Assembly (NCBI GenBank): GCA_965198755.1
Contig: OZ240673.1
Location: 4,464,001-4,528,000, forward strand
Direction of reading: 5' to 3'
From: BOG-908 sp963692875
GTDB lineage: Bacteria; Pseudomonadota; Alphaproteobacteria; Acetobacterales; Acetobacteraceae
DNA length: 64,000 nt
The translations under genes and the position numbers were made by a program. The notes beneath the pieces are model-generated. The model was not told the origin of the DNA, ran no database searches, and saw only the letters and a list, made by a program, of their open reading frames with translations. Of the stretch, positions 1 to 9,000 are shown piece after piece. The first letter of the stretch is position 1, and every line of letters begins with the position of its first letter.

Positions 1-726
1 GATCAGCGCCAGCCCGGCTTCGACCTGCTGATCCCGCGCCTGCTCGCCGCCTACGACAAGGCAACACCCGGCGATCCGCAGAAAACCAGACTAGCCGAGC
101 AGATCAAGACACTTCGGCAGTGGGACCGTCGCTGGTCGGCCGACTCGGTGCCCACCACGCTGGCCGTGCTGTGGGGCGAGGCGCTGTGGCGCGGCGCCGG
201 CGTGCCCGCACATGGCGGCAGCTTCGCCGACTACCACGCGGTGCTGGCACACGCCACGCCGGCGCAGATGCTCGAGGCGCTCGCTACCGCGTCCGACCAG
301 CTCAGCCAGCAGTGGGGCACCTGGCGCGTGCGCTGGGGCGACATCAACCGATGTCAGCGCCGCACCGACGACATCGTGCAGACCTACGACGACGCGGCGG
401 CCAGCCTGCCGGTGGGGTTCACCTCCGGGCAGTGGGGCTCGCTCGCGTCGATCGCCGGCCGCCAGCACCCGGAGCTGAAGAAACGCTACGGCGAGAGCGG
501 CAACAGCTTCGTTGCCGCGGTGGAGTTCGGCCCGCACGTGCGCGCGGTCGCGGTGACCGCGGGCGGAGAGAGCGGGGACTCGGCGTCAGTGCATTTCGAC
601 GACCAGGCGGCGCGGTATGCATCGGGGCAGTTGCGGGAGGTGTATTTTTATCCTGCGCAGATCGAGGGACATGTCGCGCGGCGATACGGCGTTGGGAATA
701 GCACTTCCCGCGTGCTGAAGCCTTGA
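1..726 (+). CDS. Penicillin acylase family protein, C-terminal part (5' truncated by window edge)
   Basis: The frame is open from base 1 and ends at TGA 724-726, giving about 241 residues of a larger protein. The segment WGTWRVRWGDINR, and the C-terminal run GDSASVHFDDQAARYA followed by LREVYFYPAQIEGHVARRY, match the end of the beta subunit of Ntn-hydrolase acylases (penicillin G acylase, PvdQ/QuiP-type acyl-homoserine lactone acylases). These cleave amide-linked acyl groups in the periplasm after autoproteolysis. The N-terminal nucleophile Ser and the signal peptide lie outside the window, so substrate (beta-lactam, AHL or other amide) cannot be told. A repeat arm starts 10 bases after the stop codon. 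Confidence 0.8.
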   Translation, partial: DQRQPGFDLLIPRLLAAYDKATPGDPQKTRLAEQIKTLRQWDRRWSADSVPTTLAVLWGEALWRGAGVPAHGGSFADYHAVLAHATPAQMLEALATASDQLSQQWGTWRVRWGDINRCQRRTDDIVQTYDDAAASLPVGFTSGQWGSLASIAGRQHPELKKRYGESGNSFVAAVEFGPHVRAVAVTAGGESGDSASVHFDDQAARYASGQLREVYFYPAQIEGHVARRYGVGNSTSRVLKP

Positions 727-735
727 CCCGAAACA

Positions 736-787
736 GGCAAGGCAAGCAGTTCTTTTTTGAAAAAAAGAACCAAAAAACTTTTGTTCC
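736..787. repeat. AT-rich hairpin repeat, left arm only
   Basis: Left arm with stem GTTCTTTTTT/AAAAAAAGAAC followed by CAAAAAACTTTTG, directly downstream of the acylase gene. Its matching right arm appears to be the one at 1021-1077, with lower-GC sequence between. Confidence 0.85.
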
Positions 788-1020
788 TTTGGGTACGTGC
801 TGAGGGGGATTTCACGTGAGCAAAACACAGGAACTGTTTACGCTTCGAAGCCACAACTTCTGTTTTCGATGCGAGACCAAATCGTTTATGAGTTTGATTA
901 GATGTGACTGTGGCGAACTAAATCAGCGATAGATAGAGTCAAGCTATCACAGCAAGCCAACCGATTATTTCTCGACTACCAAGAAGTTCTTGTTCGTCAA
1001 CGCGCGCGTTCCAGACTTTT
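788..1020. other. Lower-GC spacer between split repeat arms, no gene seen
   Basis: About 230 bases, visibly richer in A+T than the flanking genes, between a left arm and a right arm of the intergenic repeat. Stops occur in all frames at short spacing and no RNA structure was recognised. Similar spacers sit between split arms at 34501-34720 and 37386-37614. Confidence 0.5.
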
Positions 1021-1077
1021 CGCGACAGCAGATACAAAATTTTTTGCTGTTTTTTCAAAAAAGCAGGCTTGCTTTCT
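1021..1077. repeat. AT-rich hairpin repeat, right arm
   Basis: Begins CGCGACAGC and carries the CTGC-type stem GCTGTTTTTT/AAAAAAGCAG, ending GGCTTGCTTTC. Confidence 0.8.
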
Positions 1078-1150
1078 TCCTGAGCGGAGGCAAGGCCTGG
1101 GATCACTGGGATAATTCATACCGACCGGCCTGAAAGTCGACTGTTTCGAA

Positions 1151-1284
1151 GCAAGCAAGGCCTTCTTTTACAAACGAAGCAAAAAACTTTTGAGTCGGCT
1201 GTCGCGAACCTTTCCGGAGAGCGCGCGACAGCGGAGTCAAAAGTTTTTTGGTCCTTTTTTTCAAAAAAGGACTGCTTGCTTTCT
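1151..1284. repeat. AT-rich double-hairpin repeat, full copy
   Basis: Both arms present around GGCTGTCGCG and its complement CGCGACAGC. The left hairpin is degenerate (CTTCTTTTACAAACGAAG). The right is a GTCC/GGAC-type stem not seen elsewhere in the window. Confidence 0.85.
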
Positions 1285-1367
1285 ATGAGTCAGCATCAAC
1301 GCCAATTAGGAACATATCAGACAAGCACTCTTGGTTCTTCTCGGACAGCGCAACGCTTCAGCTCTTC

Positions 1368-1421
1368 GCCACAGCCGCCGCAAAAGCTTTTTGCTTCCTT
1401 TCCTCGAAAAAGAAGGCCTTG
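1368..1421. repeat. AT-rich hairpin repeat, right arm at the end of ppkA
   Basis: Stem CTTCCTTTCCTCGAAAAAGAAG, a CTCGAG-centred variant, ending 13 bases before the stop codon of the kinase gene, so it would lie in that gene's 3' untranslated region. Confidence 0.75.
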
Positions 1422-1434
1422 ATTACTCTTGCCC

Positions 1435-4400
1435 TCACATCCCCAACCAGCCCCGCCACCAGCTCACCCGCTTTGTTTCCAGCATCCCATGTATCTCGCT
1501 TGCCGACGCAAGCCTCGCCTCCGGCGCCGGCGCCAGCAGCCGCGCCAACAGCCCGCGCATCGGCTCCTCCACCCCGCTCAGTGACGGCACCGTGCGACGT
1601 GCCGCCCGCGCGCTCTCCAGGTCGTTGCCCATCTCCAGCCGGTAGCCGCGCGTGGCCGCCGCCAGGATCAGGCCCAGGCTGTAGAGGTCCGAGCGTGCAT
1701 CCACCGCGGCCGGCCGGCCGGAGAGCTGCTCGGGCGAGGACCACGAGTACTTCCCGGCGAAGTCCAGGTTGCGGTGGGTGTCCCGCCCGGCGCCGACCAC
1801 CCGTGCGAGGCCGAAATCGATGATGGTGGCCGTGGCACAACTGTCTTCTGCCAGGATGATGTTGTCCGGCGAGATGTCCTGATGGACGATGCCGGTGGCG
1901 TGGATAGCGGACAGGCCGTCGGTCAGCCGGCGTGTCAGCGCCAGCAGTTCGGGCGCGGAGAGCTCGCTCTCGCGCAGGCGGCTGGCGAGCGTGCGGCCGC
2001 GGATGTAGTCCATGACCAGCATCGGCCGGCCGTCGGCGTCGCGCAGCAGGTCCTGCGCGCGCACCACTGCCTCGTGCTGCACGCGGCGCAGCAGCCGCGC
2101 CTCGTCCAGCATCAGCGTCTGCATGGTGGCGTCAAGCGCGTATTGCGGCAGCAGGATCTTGATGGCGTGCTCGGTTTTCAGGTCGCGGTGGCGGACGCGG
2201 TAGATCTCGCCGATGCCGCCGCGCGCGATCAGCGAGCGCACAGTGTAGGTGTTGGCCAGCAGCTGGTCTGGCTGCAGCACAGTGTCTGTGGCCCAGCCTT
2301 CGCCGCTGCGCACGGTCTGCATGGCCACCCGGGTGATGGTGTCGCGCGCGGCGGCGGCCAGCGCGTGGCGTTCCTCTTGCGGGCGCGGCCGCCCGGCCTC
2401 GTCCTGCCGAAGCGCGGTCATGAACTGGGAGAACGCGACGTCGAACCAGTGCCTGTCAGGGTCCGAGGCGGCCGTCCCTGGCGGGCGCGGGACCTGGATC
2501 ACCTCGGTGACGGGATCTTCGGCGTGCGCGGCCGGGGCGGCGGCCGCGCTGCCCGCCTGGTGGGCGGCGGTGCTGTACGTCTGGCCAGCGGCGGATAGGT
2601 GGTCGGGCGCGTACGGGTCTGCCGCGTCCGGCGTCACGGACGGCAGCGCGGGCTCGGCCTGTACGAGCCTGGTGCGCTCGTCGGGCTCGGCGCTTGCCAC
2701 GATGGTGGTCGGCTCGTCATCGCTGTGTTCGGGGTCAGCGGTGAGTCCCGCGCTGCGTCCGGGCTCGGCTGGCGGCATGCCGGACGGTCCGCCGGCGCCC
2801 GGCCCGGCGGCGACCAACACGGTGGTCACCTCCTCGTCGTCGTGGGACGTCTCTGCCCGACCCGGTAGTCCGGCTGCCGCTTTCCCCGGGGCCGCCACCA
2901 GCACGGTGGTGACCTCGTCCTCGTCGTAGCGCGGCAGGTGCGCCGGGCTGTCCGGCCCGGCCACATCCGGAATCGAGGCCGTGACCACCACGGTGGTGAC
3001 CTCGTCTGCCTCGTAGGGCAGCGTGGGCGCTGGGTTCGACCCTGCCGCGTGCGGAGACGAAGCGGTGACCACTACGGTGGTAACCTCGTCTGCCTCGTAA
3101 GGCAGCGTATGCGCTGGGTCCGGCCCTGCCGCATGCGGAGACGAAGCGATGACCACTACGGTGGTAACCTCGTCTTCCTCGTAGGGCGGCGTGTGTGTTG
3201 TGTCCGACCCCGCCGCGTGCGGAGGCGAGGCAGTGACCTCCTCGTCGTGGGGCGTCGGCGACGCGTGGCCGCCCGGCTCAGCCGGGCGTTGCGGGGAGGC
3301 GGCAACGAGAATGGTGGTGACCTCGTCTTCGCCGTGGGCAGTCGACGCCGAACCGTCCGCCTCGGCCGCGTCCTGCCGTTCGGCGACGCCCTCGTGCTCG
3401 CCGTCGTGCTGCGGGCGAGCAGAGCCGTCCGGGTCCGCCACGTGCCGCGAGGAGGGCGGCAGCATGGCGATGCCTCGCTCGTCATGGGATCGCGAGACCG
3501 CCGGACCGCTTGGTTCCGCCGCGTCGGGCGGAGGGGCGGCGGTCAGCGCGGGAATGGCCGCGCCGTTTGCGTGGGATGGCTGTAGCGCCGGGGCGTCCAG
3601 CTCCCTCGCGGTCCGCGGCGGGGTGGCCGCCAGCGACGTGGCGGCCGCATCTTTGGCGTAGGTGGCCAGGAGCGCCGGGTTGTCTGGCTCCGACGCGCCC
3701 TGAAGCGGAGTCGCCGCCAGTCCCGTGTCGGCTGCGTCGTTGGCGTAGGGTTGCCGGAATGCCGGGCTGTCCGGGTCCGCCGCGTCACGCGAAGGCATAG
3801 TCACTAACGTGTCGGCGGCCTCGTTATCGGTGTGAGGCGGAGGAAGCGCCGGGTCACCTGGCCGCGTCGCCGGGGGTAGCTGGGCGACGGCCTGCGCGGA
3901 GGCGAACCGGTCAGTGTCGTGACCTGGCGCGACGGCTGGATCCGTGGCGCCGAGCGGAGAGGTGGCCGCCGGCGCGCCTGTGACCTCCGTCCCGTCGTGA
4001 AGGGGCCAAGCGGGGGTCCGCGACGACGCCCGATCGTGCTCGGGCAGCATGTCGTGCGCGGTCGCCTCGCTGTCTGTACCGTCGGCGGGCGGCAAGGCGG
4101 AGGTCGATCCACGGCTCACATCTTCCCCTGAACACATGGTCACCAACGTAAGAGGTTCTGTCTGGCCAAGCGCCTGAGCATACGGCACCACGCTCGCCGC
4201 ATCATCCTGGCGGCGCGCCCCGGCAGACGGCGCTTCCCCACCCTCGGCTAGCCGCCTCTGACCGGTTGGCGGGTGCTCAACTGGCGTTTCCCGCCCATGA
4301 TCTTCGGTCGAGAGGTCGTCCGGCCCGTCCGTGAGGTCGGCCGGGCGTCGAGCGGCCGCGTCGTCGTGGCCGGTGGCTATGGTCAGCCCCGCATCGTCCG

Positions 4401-4563
4401 TCGCGGCTACGAAGTGGGCTCCAGCTGGTTGGCCGGTCGCGCCGTGGCTGGCATGGCCGAAACCTTCGGCCTCCGCCGGGCCGACGCCCTCGTTCCGCAC
4501 GGTGCGCGGCGCGCCCGGCCGGTCCTGCTCGGCGTCGTGCCCGTGCACGTAGTGCCCGCTCAT
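1435..4563 (-). CDS. ppkA: T6SS-associated Ser/Thr protein kinase with tandem TT-motif region (PpkA type)
   Basis: Last gene of the T6SS structural operon, 1042 residues. The ATG (4561-4563) overlaps the tagF-pppA stop as ATGA. A longer open frame reaches back to 5412, but there it is antisense-frame shadow of the phosphatase gene. About 275 C-terminal residues form a Hanks-type kinase domain: glycine loop ARGGIGEIY, catalytic Lys in AIKIL, HQD in place of HRD in GIVHQDISPDNII, and DFGLA. No membrane segment is visible, unlike Pseudomonas PpkA. The roughly 740 residues before it are Pro/Ala/Asp/Glu-rich and contain seven acidic motifs of the form (D/E)(V/P)TT(I/V). By family knowledge the kinase phosphorylates Thr on T6SS parts so that the FHA protein binds. 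The motif array may be an autophosphorylation or docking platform (inference). Confidence 0.88.
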   Translation of the reverse strand: MSGHYVHGHDAEQDRPGAPRTVRNEGVGPAEAEGFGHASHGATGQPAGAHFVAATDDAGLTIATGHDDAAARRPADLTDGPDDLSTEDHGRETPVEHPPTGQRRLAEGGEAPSAGARRQDDAASVVPYAQALGQTEPLTLVTMCSGEDVSRGSTSALPPADGTDSEATAHDMLPEHDRASSRTPAWPLHDGTEVTGAPAATSPLGATDPAVAPGHDTDRFASAQAVAQLPPATRPGDPALPPPHTDNEAADTLVTMPSRDAADPDSPAFRQPYANDAADTGLAATPLQGASEPDNPALLATYAKDAAATSLAATPPRTARELDAPALQPSHANGAAIPALTAAPPPDAAEPSGPAVSRSHDERGIAMLPPSSRHVADPDGSARPQHDGEHEGVAERQDAAEADGSASTAHGEDEVTTILVAASPQRPAEPGGHASPTPHDEEVTASPPHAAGSDTTHTPPYEEDEVTTVVVIASSPHAAGPDPAHTLPYEADEVTTVVVTASSPHAAGSNPAPTLPYEADEVTTVVVTASIPDVAGPDSPAHLPRYDEDEVTTVLVAAPGKAAAGLPGRAETSHDDEEVTTVLVAAGPGAGGPSGMPPAEPGRSAGLTADPEHSDDEPTTIVASAEPDERTRLVQAEPALPSVTPDAADPYAPDHLSAAGQTYSTAAHQAGSAAAAPAAHAEDPVTEVIQVPRPPGTAASDPDRHWFDVAFSQFMTALRQDEAGRPRPQEERHALAAAARDTITRVAMQTVRSGEGWATDTVLQPDQLLANTYTVRSLIARGGIGEIYRVRHRDLKTEHAIKILLPQYALDATMQTLMLDEARLLRRVQHEAVVRAQDLLRDADGRPMLVMDYIRGRTLASRLRESELSAPELLALTRRLTDGLSAIHATGIVHQDISPDNIILAEDSCATATIIDFGLARVVGAGRDTHRNLDFAGKYSWSSPEQLSGRPAAVDARSDLYSLGLILAAATRGYRLEMGNDLESARAARRTVPSLSGVEEPMRGLLARLLAPAPEARLASASEIHGMLETKRVSWWRGWLGM
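2900..3240 (-). repeat. 84-bp (28-codon) tandem repeat inside ppkA
   Basis: On the plus strand TGACCTCGTC or TAACCTCGTC recurs at 2910, 2997, 3081 and 3165, spacings of 87, 84 and 84 bases, all multiples of three. Each unit encodes (E/D)DEVTTVVV followed by a Pro/Ala/Asp-rich spacer. Sequence between units is similar but not identical, so the repeat is old or under diversifying change. Confidence 0.9.
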
Positions 4564-6068
4564 CTCCGGCCGGGCGCTGCCGGGTTGAGCACGGTCACCA
4601 CCGAGACGTTGTCCCTCGCCCCGCTCACCAGCGCGTTCTGCAGCAGCGTGTCGGCCATGTGGTCCACCTCCGCACCCGCGAGCCCTGCGGCGATCTCGTC
4701 GTCGTCCAGCGCCTTGATCAGCCCGTCGCTGCACAGCACGAAGCGGTCGCCCGGCTCCAGCTCGCCGTGCACCTGCTCGACGAACAGCGCCTCCTCGGCG
4801 CCGACCGCGTGGGTGACCGCGCCGCCCTTGGACTGCGCGTGGTCGGTGGTCAGGCACTCCAGCACGCCGCCGCGCATGCGGTAGCCGCGGCTGTCGCCTG
4901 ACCACAGCAGGCAGAAGTGGCCGCCATAGGTCAGCAGCACCACCACGGTGGACGCCATCACCGCGCCGTCGGCGATGCCGGCCGCGCGCGCCCGCAGCGT
5001 GGCGTTGGCCACGTCCAGCAGCTCGCGCAACTCGTCTACCGCGCCGCCGAAGCTCAGCGGCGAGAGGAAGCCGTCGAGCTGTTCGACCACGGTGCGGCTG
5101 GCCTCCTCGGCGCGCTCGTGGCCGCCCACGCCGTCGGCCACCGCCCACAGGCCGAGGTCGCCGCGCAGCAGGATGGCGTCCTCGTTCACCTTTCGCCTCG
5201 TGCCGGGATGGGTCCGGCCGGCCGAGGGCAGCGACAGCGCCGGCTTGAGCATCAGCACCGGCAGGTCGTTCAGCGTCGCCGCCCCGCCCGGCCGCTCCCA
5301 GCCCCACTCGTCCCACTGGCCGTCGAGGAAGGCGGCGAAGTTGGCCGGCGTCGGCAGACCGTTGCTCAGCAGCACCGAGGGGCTGACGCGGTCCGAGCCC
5401 AGCGTCCACCACAGGCTGAACGCCACCCCGGCGCCCATCACCACCTGGTCGAGGATCTGCGCGTAGGTGGGCGAGAGGTCGGCGCCCTCGCGCAGATCCA
5501 GCCGCAAGGTTCCGCTACGGTGGTCCTCGCCGGCGCGGGCGTAGGCCGGCACCCCGATGGCGGCGACGTCCACGTCGAAATTGTCGAAGTCGAAATCGTC
5601 GTCCAGCGAGCGGAGGATCACCTCCTCGGCCTCGTCGAACCAGCCGCGCGCGGTCTGGAACAGGCTGCCCGGCGAGAGGCACCCCGGCAACTGGGCGGCG
5701 ATGACCAGGGGGAAGTAGCGGCCGACCCGGTCCACGCTGGGCATCAGCACGCCAAGCGTCGGCGCCGCCCCACACAGGCCGGGGCCTAGCACGAAGCGCC
5801 AGCACGGCGTGTTCAGGTAGGCCGGCAGCCAGGCAGCGCCCAGCTGGCGCTTGCTGGTGGCCACCGATTTCTGCAGCCACTCGTCGAAACAGCTGCGGAA
5901 CGCCTGGTCCAGCCGCCGGCCGACGAAGTCGCCGCGCGCCGGCAACTTGCCGAAAAAGCCCGGCATCGGCGTCGCCTCGTTCGGTGCCTTGGCAGCGCTC
6001 ATCTGCACGCTTGGGAGCGCGCGGCTTCTGCCGGTCCCCCTCCACCCGCGCAGACGTTCGGACAGCAT
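4560..6068 (-). CDS. tagF: TagF-PppA fusion: T6SS repressor domain joined to PP2C phosphatase
   Basis: 502 residues. ATG 6068 is chosen because GGAG lies 8 bases upstream and the gene begins 13 bases after the tssM stop; the in-frame ATG at 6002 lacks a ribosome site. Residues about 35-230 start PGFFGKLPARGDFVGRRL, the TagF (DUF2094) signature. Residues about 284-502 are a PP2C domain with NEDAI, VADGVGGH, SGDSRGYR, CSDGL and GARDNVSVV, so the metal-binding Asp residues are present. PppA removes phosphate from the Thr residues that the kinase marks, and TagF represses assembly by binding Fha (known in Pseudomonas and Agrobacterium, where a PppA-TagF fusion also occurs). It therefore switches the system off opposite the kinase encoded next. 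Confidence 0.92.
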   Translation of the reverse strand: MLSERLRGWRGTGRSRALPSVQMSAAKAPNEATPMPGFFGKLPARGDFVGRRLDQAFRSCFDEWLQKSVATSKRQLGAAWLPAYLNTPCWRFVLGPGLCGAAPTLGVLMPSVDRVGRYFPLVIAAQLPGCLSPGSLFQTARGWFDEAEEVILRSLDDDFDFDNFDVDVAAIGVPAYARAGEDHRSGTLRLDLREGADLSPTYAQILDQVVMGAGVAFSLWWTLGSDRVSPSVLLSNGLPTPANFAAFLDGQWDEWGWERPGGAATLNDLPVLMLKPALSLPSAGRTHPGTRRKVNEDAILLRGDLGLWAVADGVGGHERAEEASRTVVEQLDGFLSPLSFGGAVDELRELLDVANATLRARAAGIADGAVMASTVVVLLTYGGHFCLLWSGDSRGYRMRGGVLECLTTDHAQSKGGAVTHAVGAEEALFVEQVHGELEPGDRFVLCSDGLIKALDDDEIAAGLAGAEVDHMADTLLQNALVSGARDNVSVVTVLNPAAPGRR

Positions 6069-6081
6069 GGGGTCCGCTCCA

Positions 6082-9000
6082 TCACAGTGTGCCCGGGCAG
6101 CGAAACGCGCGAATATCCCGTAAAGTGAAGGGATTGAGCACCGCATCCGACTTGACAACAAACGACATCGTGTACGGGCCGATAGAGAAGTAGCTTTTGA
6201 AGCTGTCGCGCCCGTCATGCTCGGTGCTGCCGGCATCCATCAGCCTGAACGGCGCCCACACGCCGGGCTCGGTGATCGCACCGCCCTGCGACGGCTCCAC
6301 GCTCAGCCGCGCGCCGCCGTCGCCCGAGGCCGGCCAGGTCAGGGTGGTCGAACGCTGCGGCCCGTGCGCGTATTCGATCACCTGGCCGCCGATCGACAGG
6401 CTCATGGTATTGGCCTTCGCGTCGAGCCGGTCGGGCGTCACCTCGTAGTGGAAGCCAGGCCCCTGGCCGCTGAAGAACGCCTGGCGGATCGCCTCGGCGT
6501 GCTCGAACTGCTGCAGGAAGGCCGAGCTGACGCCCTGCGCGCTGTTGTATTGCCAGCGCCAAGGGTGGCGCGTGGTGTTGACGAACTGGCGCAGGTTCTG
6601 GGTGAAAAAGGCGTCCATCACGCCGCCGGGCCCGAACAGCTTGGTGAAGTCGTCAACCGAGATGTCGGTCCGCGCGCCGTGCGCGAAGGGGTAGCGCCCG
6701 CGCGTGGCGGTCAGGCAGAAGCGCTGGCCCGAGGCGTTCCAGCTCTCCGAGATGGCGCTGCGGGCGGTGCCGCTGCTGACGCTGGCGACGCTGGCGGACA
6801 GGTCGGACAGCCAGACGTCGACCGGCGGCGGCACCAGCCGGCTCTGGCTGATCAGCTTGTCGTTGGCCTCGTTCAGCCCGCCTTCCGTCTCGGTGACGCT
6901 GGCGGCACCGCCGGCCTCGCTGCCGGCGCGGCTCACCTGCTCGTAGAGCGTGTTGATGGTGCGCATCAGGTCGCCGATCTGGCTGGGGCCGCCATTCTGG
7001 CTTTGCATCGCCGCCCGCAGCGCGGTGAAGGGCTGCTCGCCGGCGCTCGAGGCTTGCGAGGCGGGCGCGATCATGCCGCGCAGCTTCTGCGCCTCGGCGT
7101 CCTTGGGGTCGGCCACCGGGGGTGAGAGGTCGGTGTCGTGCACGATCGCCTCGAGCAGCTTCATCATCACCGAGTCCGGCCCGGCCAGCGCTGTCAGCAC
7201 CAGCACCGATTGCTGCAGGTTGGACAGTTTCTGGATGCGCAAATCGGTCAGCAGCGCCGTCCAGCGCGCCACGAAGTCGCCGCGGTAAAGCGCGGTGGCC
7301 TGGGCAGCGATGGCGTCCTCGCTCTGCCCCGCACCCGGCGAGTCGCCATACGCCCATTGCTCGCGCGAGACCGAGGAGGCCGCGTTGTGCAGACCCGGCA
7401 GGAACACGGTGAGGTAGCCGTCACGCGTGTAGAAGCCGGGGATGCCGGCGGTCAGCGGCGCGCCGGACACGCGGGTAAAGGCGCGGTCCACCGCGGCACC
7501 GGCCTTGTCTTCCACCGTCCAGGATCCCAGGGCGGCGGCCTGCGTGCCGTCGCGCAACAGGGCGTAGGCGCGCGCGGCCAGCGGGGTCTTCTGCACCTGG
7601 CGCCGCACGTCGCCGATCAGCGCCGCGTCCAGCGCGATCGGCTGGATCGGCTGGGCGAGCAGGGCGGCCAGATGGGTGTCCAGGTCGTGGCGCAGCGGCG
7701 CCTGGGCCGCACTCGGGTAGAGCAGCGCCCACTCGGCGGCCATCCAGCTGCGGGTGAAGTCGCGGTCCAGCGCGCCCTGTCCGCCCAGGCCCAGGTACAC
7801 TTTCAGCGCGGAGACCTTGTAGTCGAAATCGTCCTCGCGCCCGTTGCGCATCTGGCGTTGCAGCAGCACCAGCATGCGCGGCAGCAGCAGGTTCTGCAGG
7901 GCACGGGCGTAGACGCCGGCGTATTGCGACTGCAGCTTGGCACTCTGGTCCAGCCCGGCATGCACGGTGATGGAGTGGGCGTGCGCGCGCAGCTCCGCCG
8001 GCCCGTCGCGCAGCATGTTCAGCGGCGGCACGATGGCAGCGAAGTCGGTGTCGCTGACGCCCTGCGTTGGGATCGTGGCGACCTGCTTGCGGTAGGCGGC
8101 GATGTGCTTGTCGGTGGCGGCCACCAGCGCGTTGTTCTGCGTGTAGGCCAGCGCCCAGGTGCCCAGCAGGCCGAACACCAGCACGGCCGCCACCGCCCCG
8201 GCAATCAAGCGGGTGCGCGCCATGCGGCGGCGCAGTTTCGGGTCGGCGGCGACCACGTTTGCCTCGGCGAACACCACGGCATCGAGCAGGCGGGTGAGGA
8301 AGTAGCTCTTCTCCTGGCCGACGAACGCGGCCTGGCGCGGCATCTCCATGCCGAACGAGCTGGCCATCGCGTGCATCAACCGGTCGATGGGTGCCCCGGC
8401 CTGGGTGCCGGAGGCGAAGTAGACGCCGCGCAGCAGCGGCCGCTGGTCGAACTTCGAGGTGGTGAAGATCTCCTCGAGGATCTCGTGCAGCGGCTCCTTC
8501 AGGGTGGCCACCTGCAGCGGGAAGCCGAAGATCAGGCCGCGGCGGGCGATGTCGGTTTCCTGCTGCAGGCGCTCCAGCACGATCGCGTTCATCCGCGTCA
8601 GCAGCTGGTCGAACTCGGCGTCGAAGGTGGCCGCGGCCGGCGCGGTGCCGGGCTTGCCGTCGTCGAGCGGGAAGGTCATGCCCCAGACCTGCTCGCGGTC
8701 GGTCCTGTTGTAGGCGTCGAAGAACTGTACGAAGCCGGCGACCAGATCGGCCTTGGTCAGCAGGATGTAGATCGGGAAGCGGCTGCCAAAGGCACGGGTC
8801 AGCTCGCCCAGCCGCTGGCGGATGGCCTGCGCGTTGGCCAGCCGCTCGGCCGGGTCGCGGGTGGCGACGTCTTCGAGGCTGAGGGCCACGATCACGCCGT
8901 TGATCGGCTGCAGCGGCCGGTAGGTCTTCAGCAGGTTGAGGAAGCCGGCCCAGCCCTGGCGGTCGAGCTCGGGGTCGCTGTCCTGGGTGGTGTAGCGGCC

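Noticed and set aside
2900..3240. Regular tandem repeats considered as a CRISPR array
   Set aside because: The period is a multiple of three, units are in frame in the kinase gene, and spacers are not unrelated; it is a protein repeat.
4564..5412. Kinase frame stays open for 283 further codons upstream of ATG 4563
   Set aside because: It overlaps the PP2C domain in another frame, lacks family signal, and ATG 4563 fits the ATGA coupling used in this operon.
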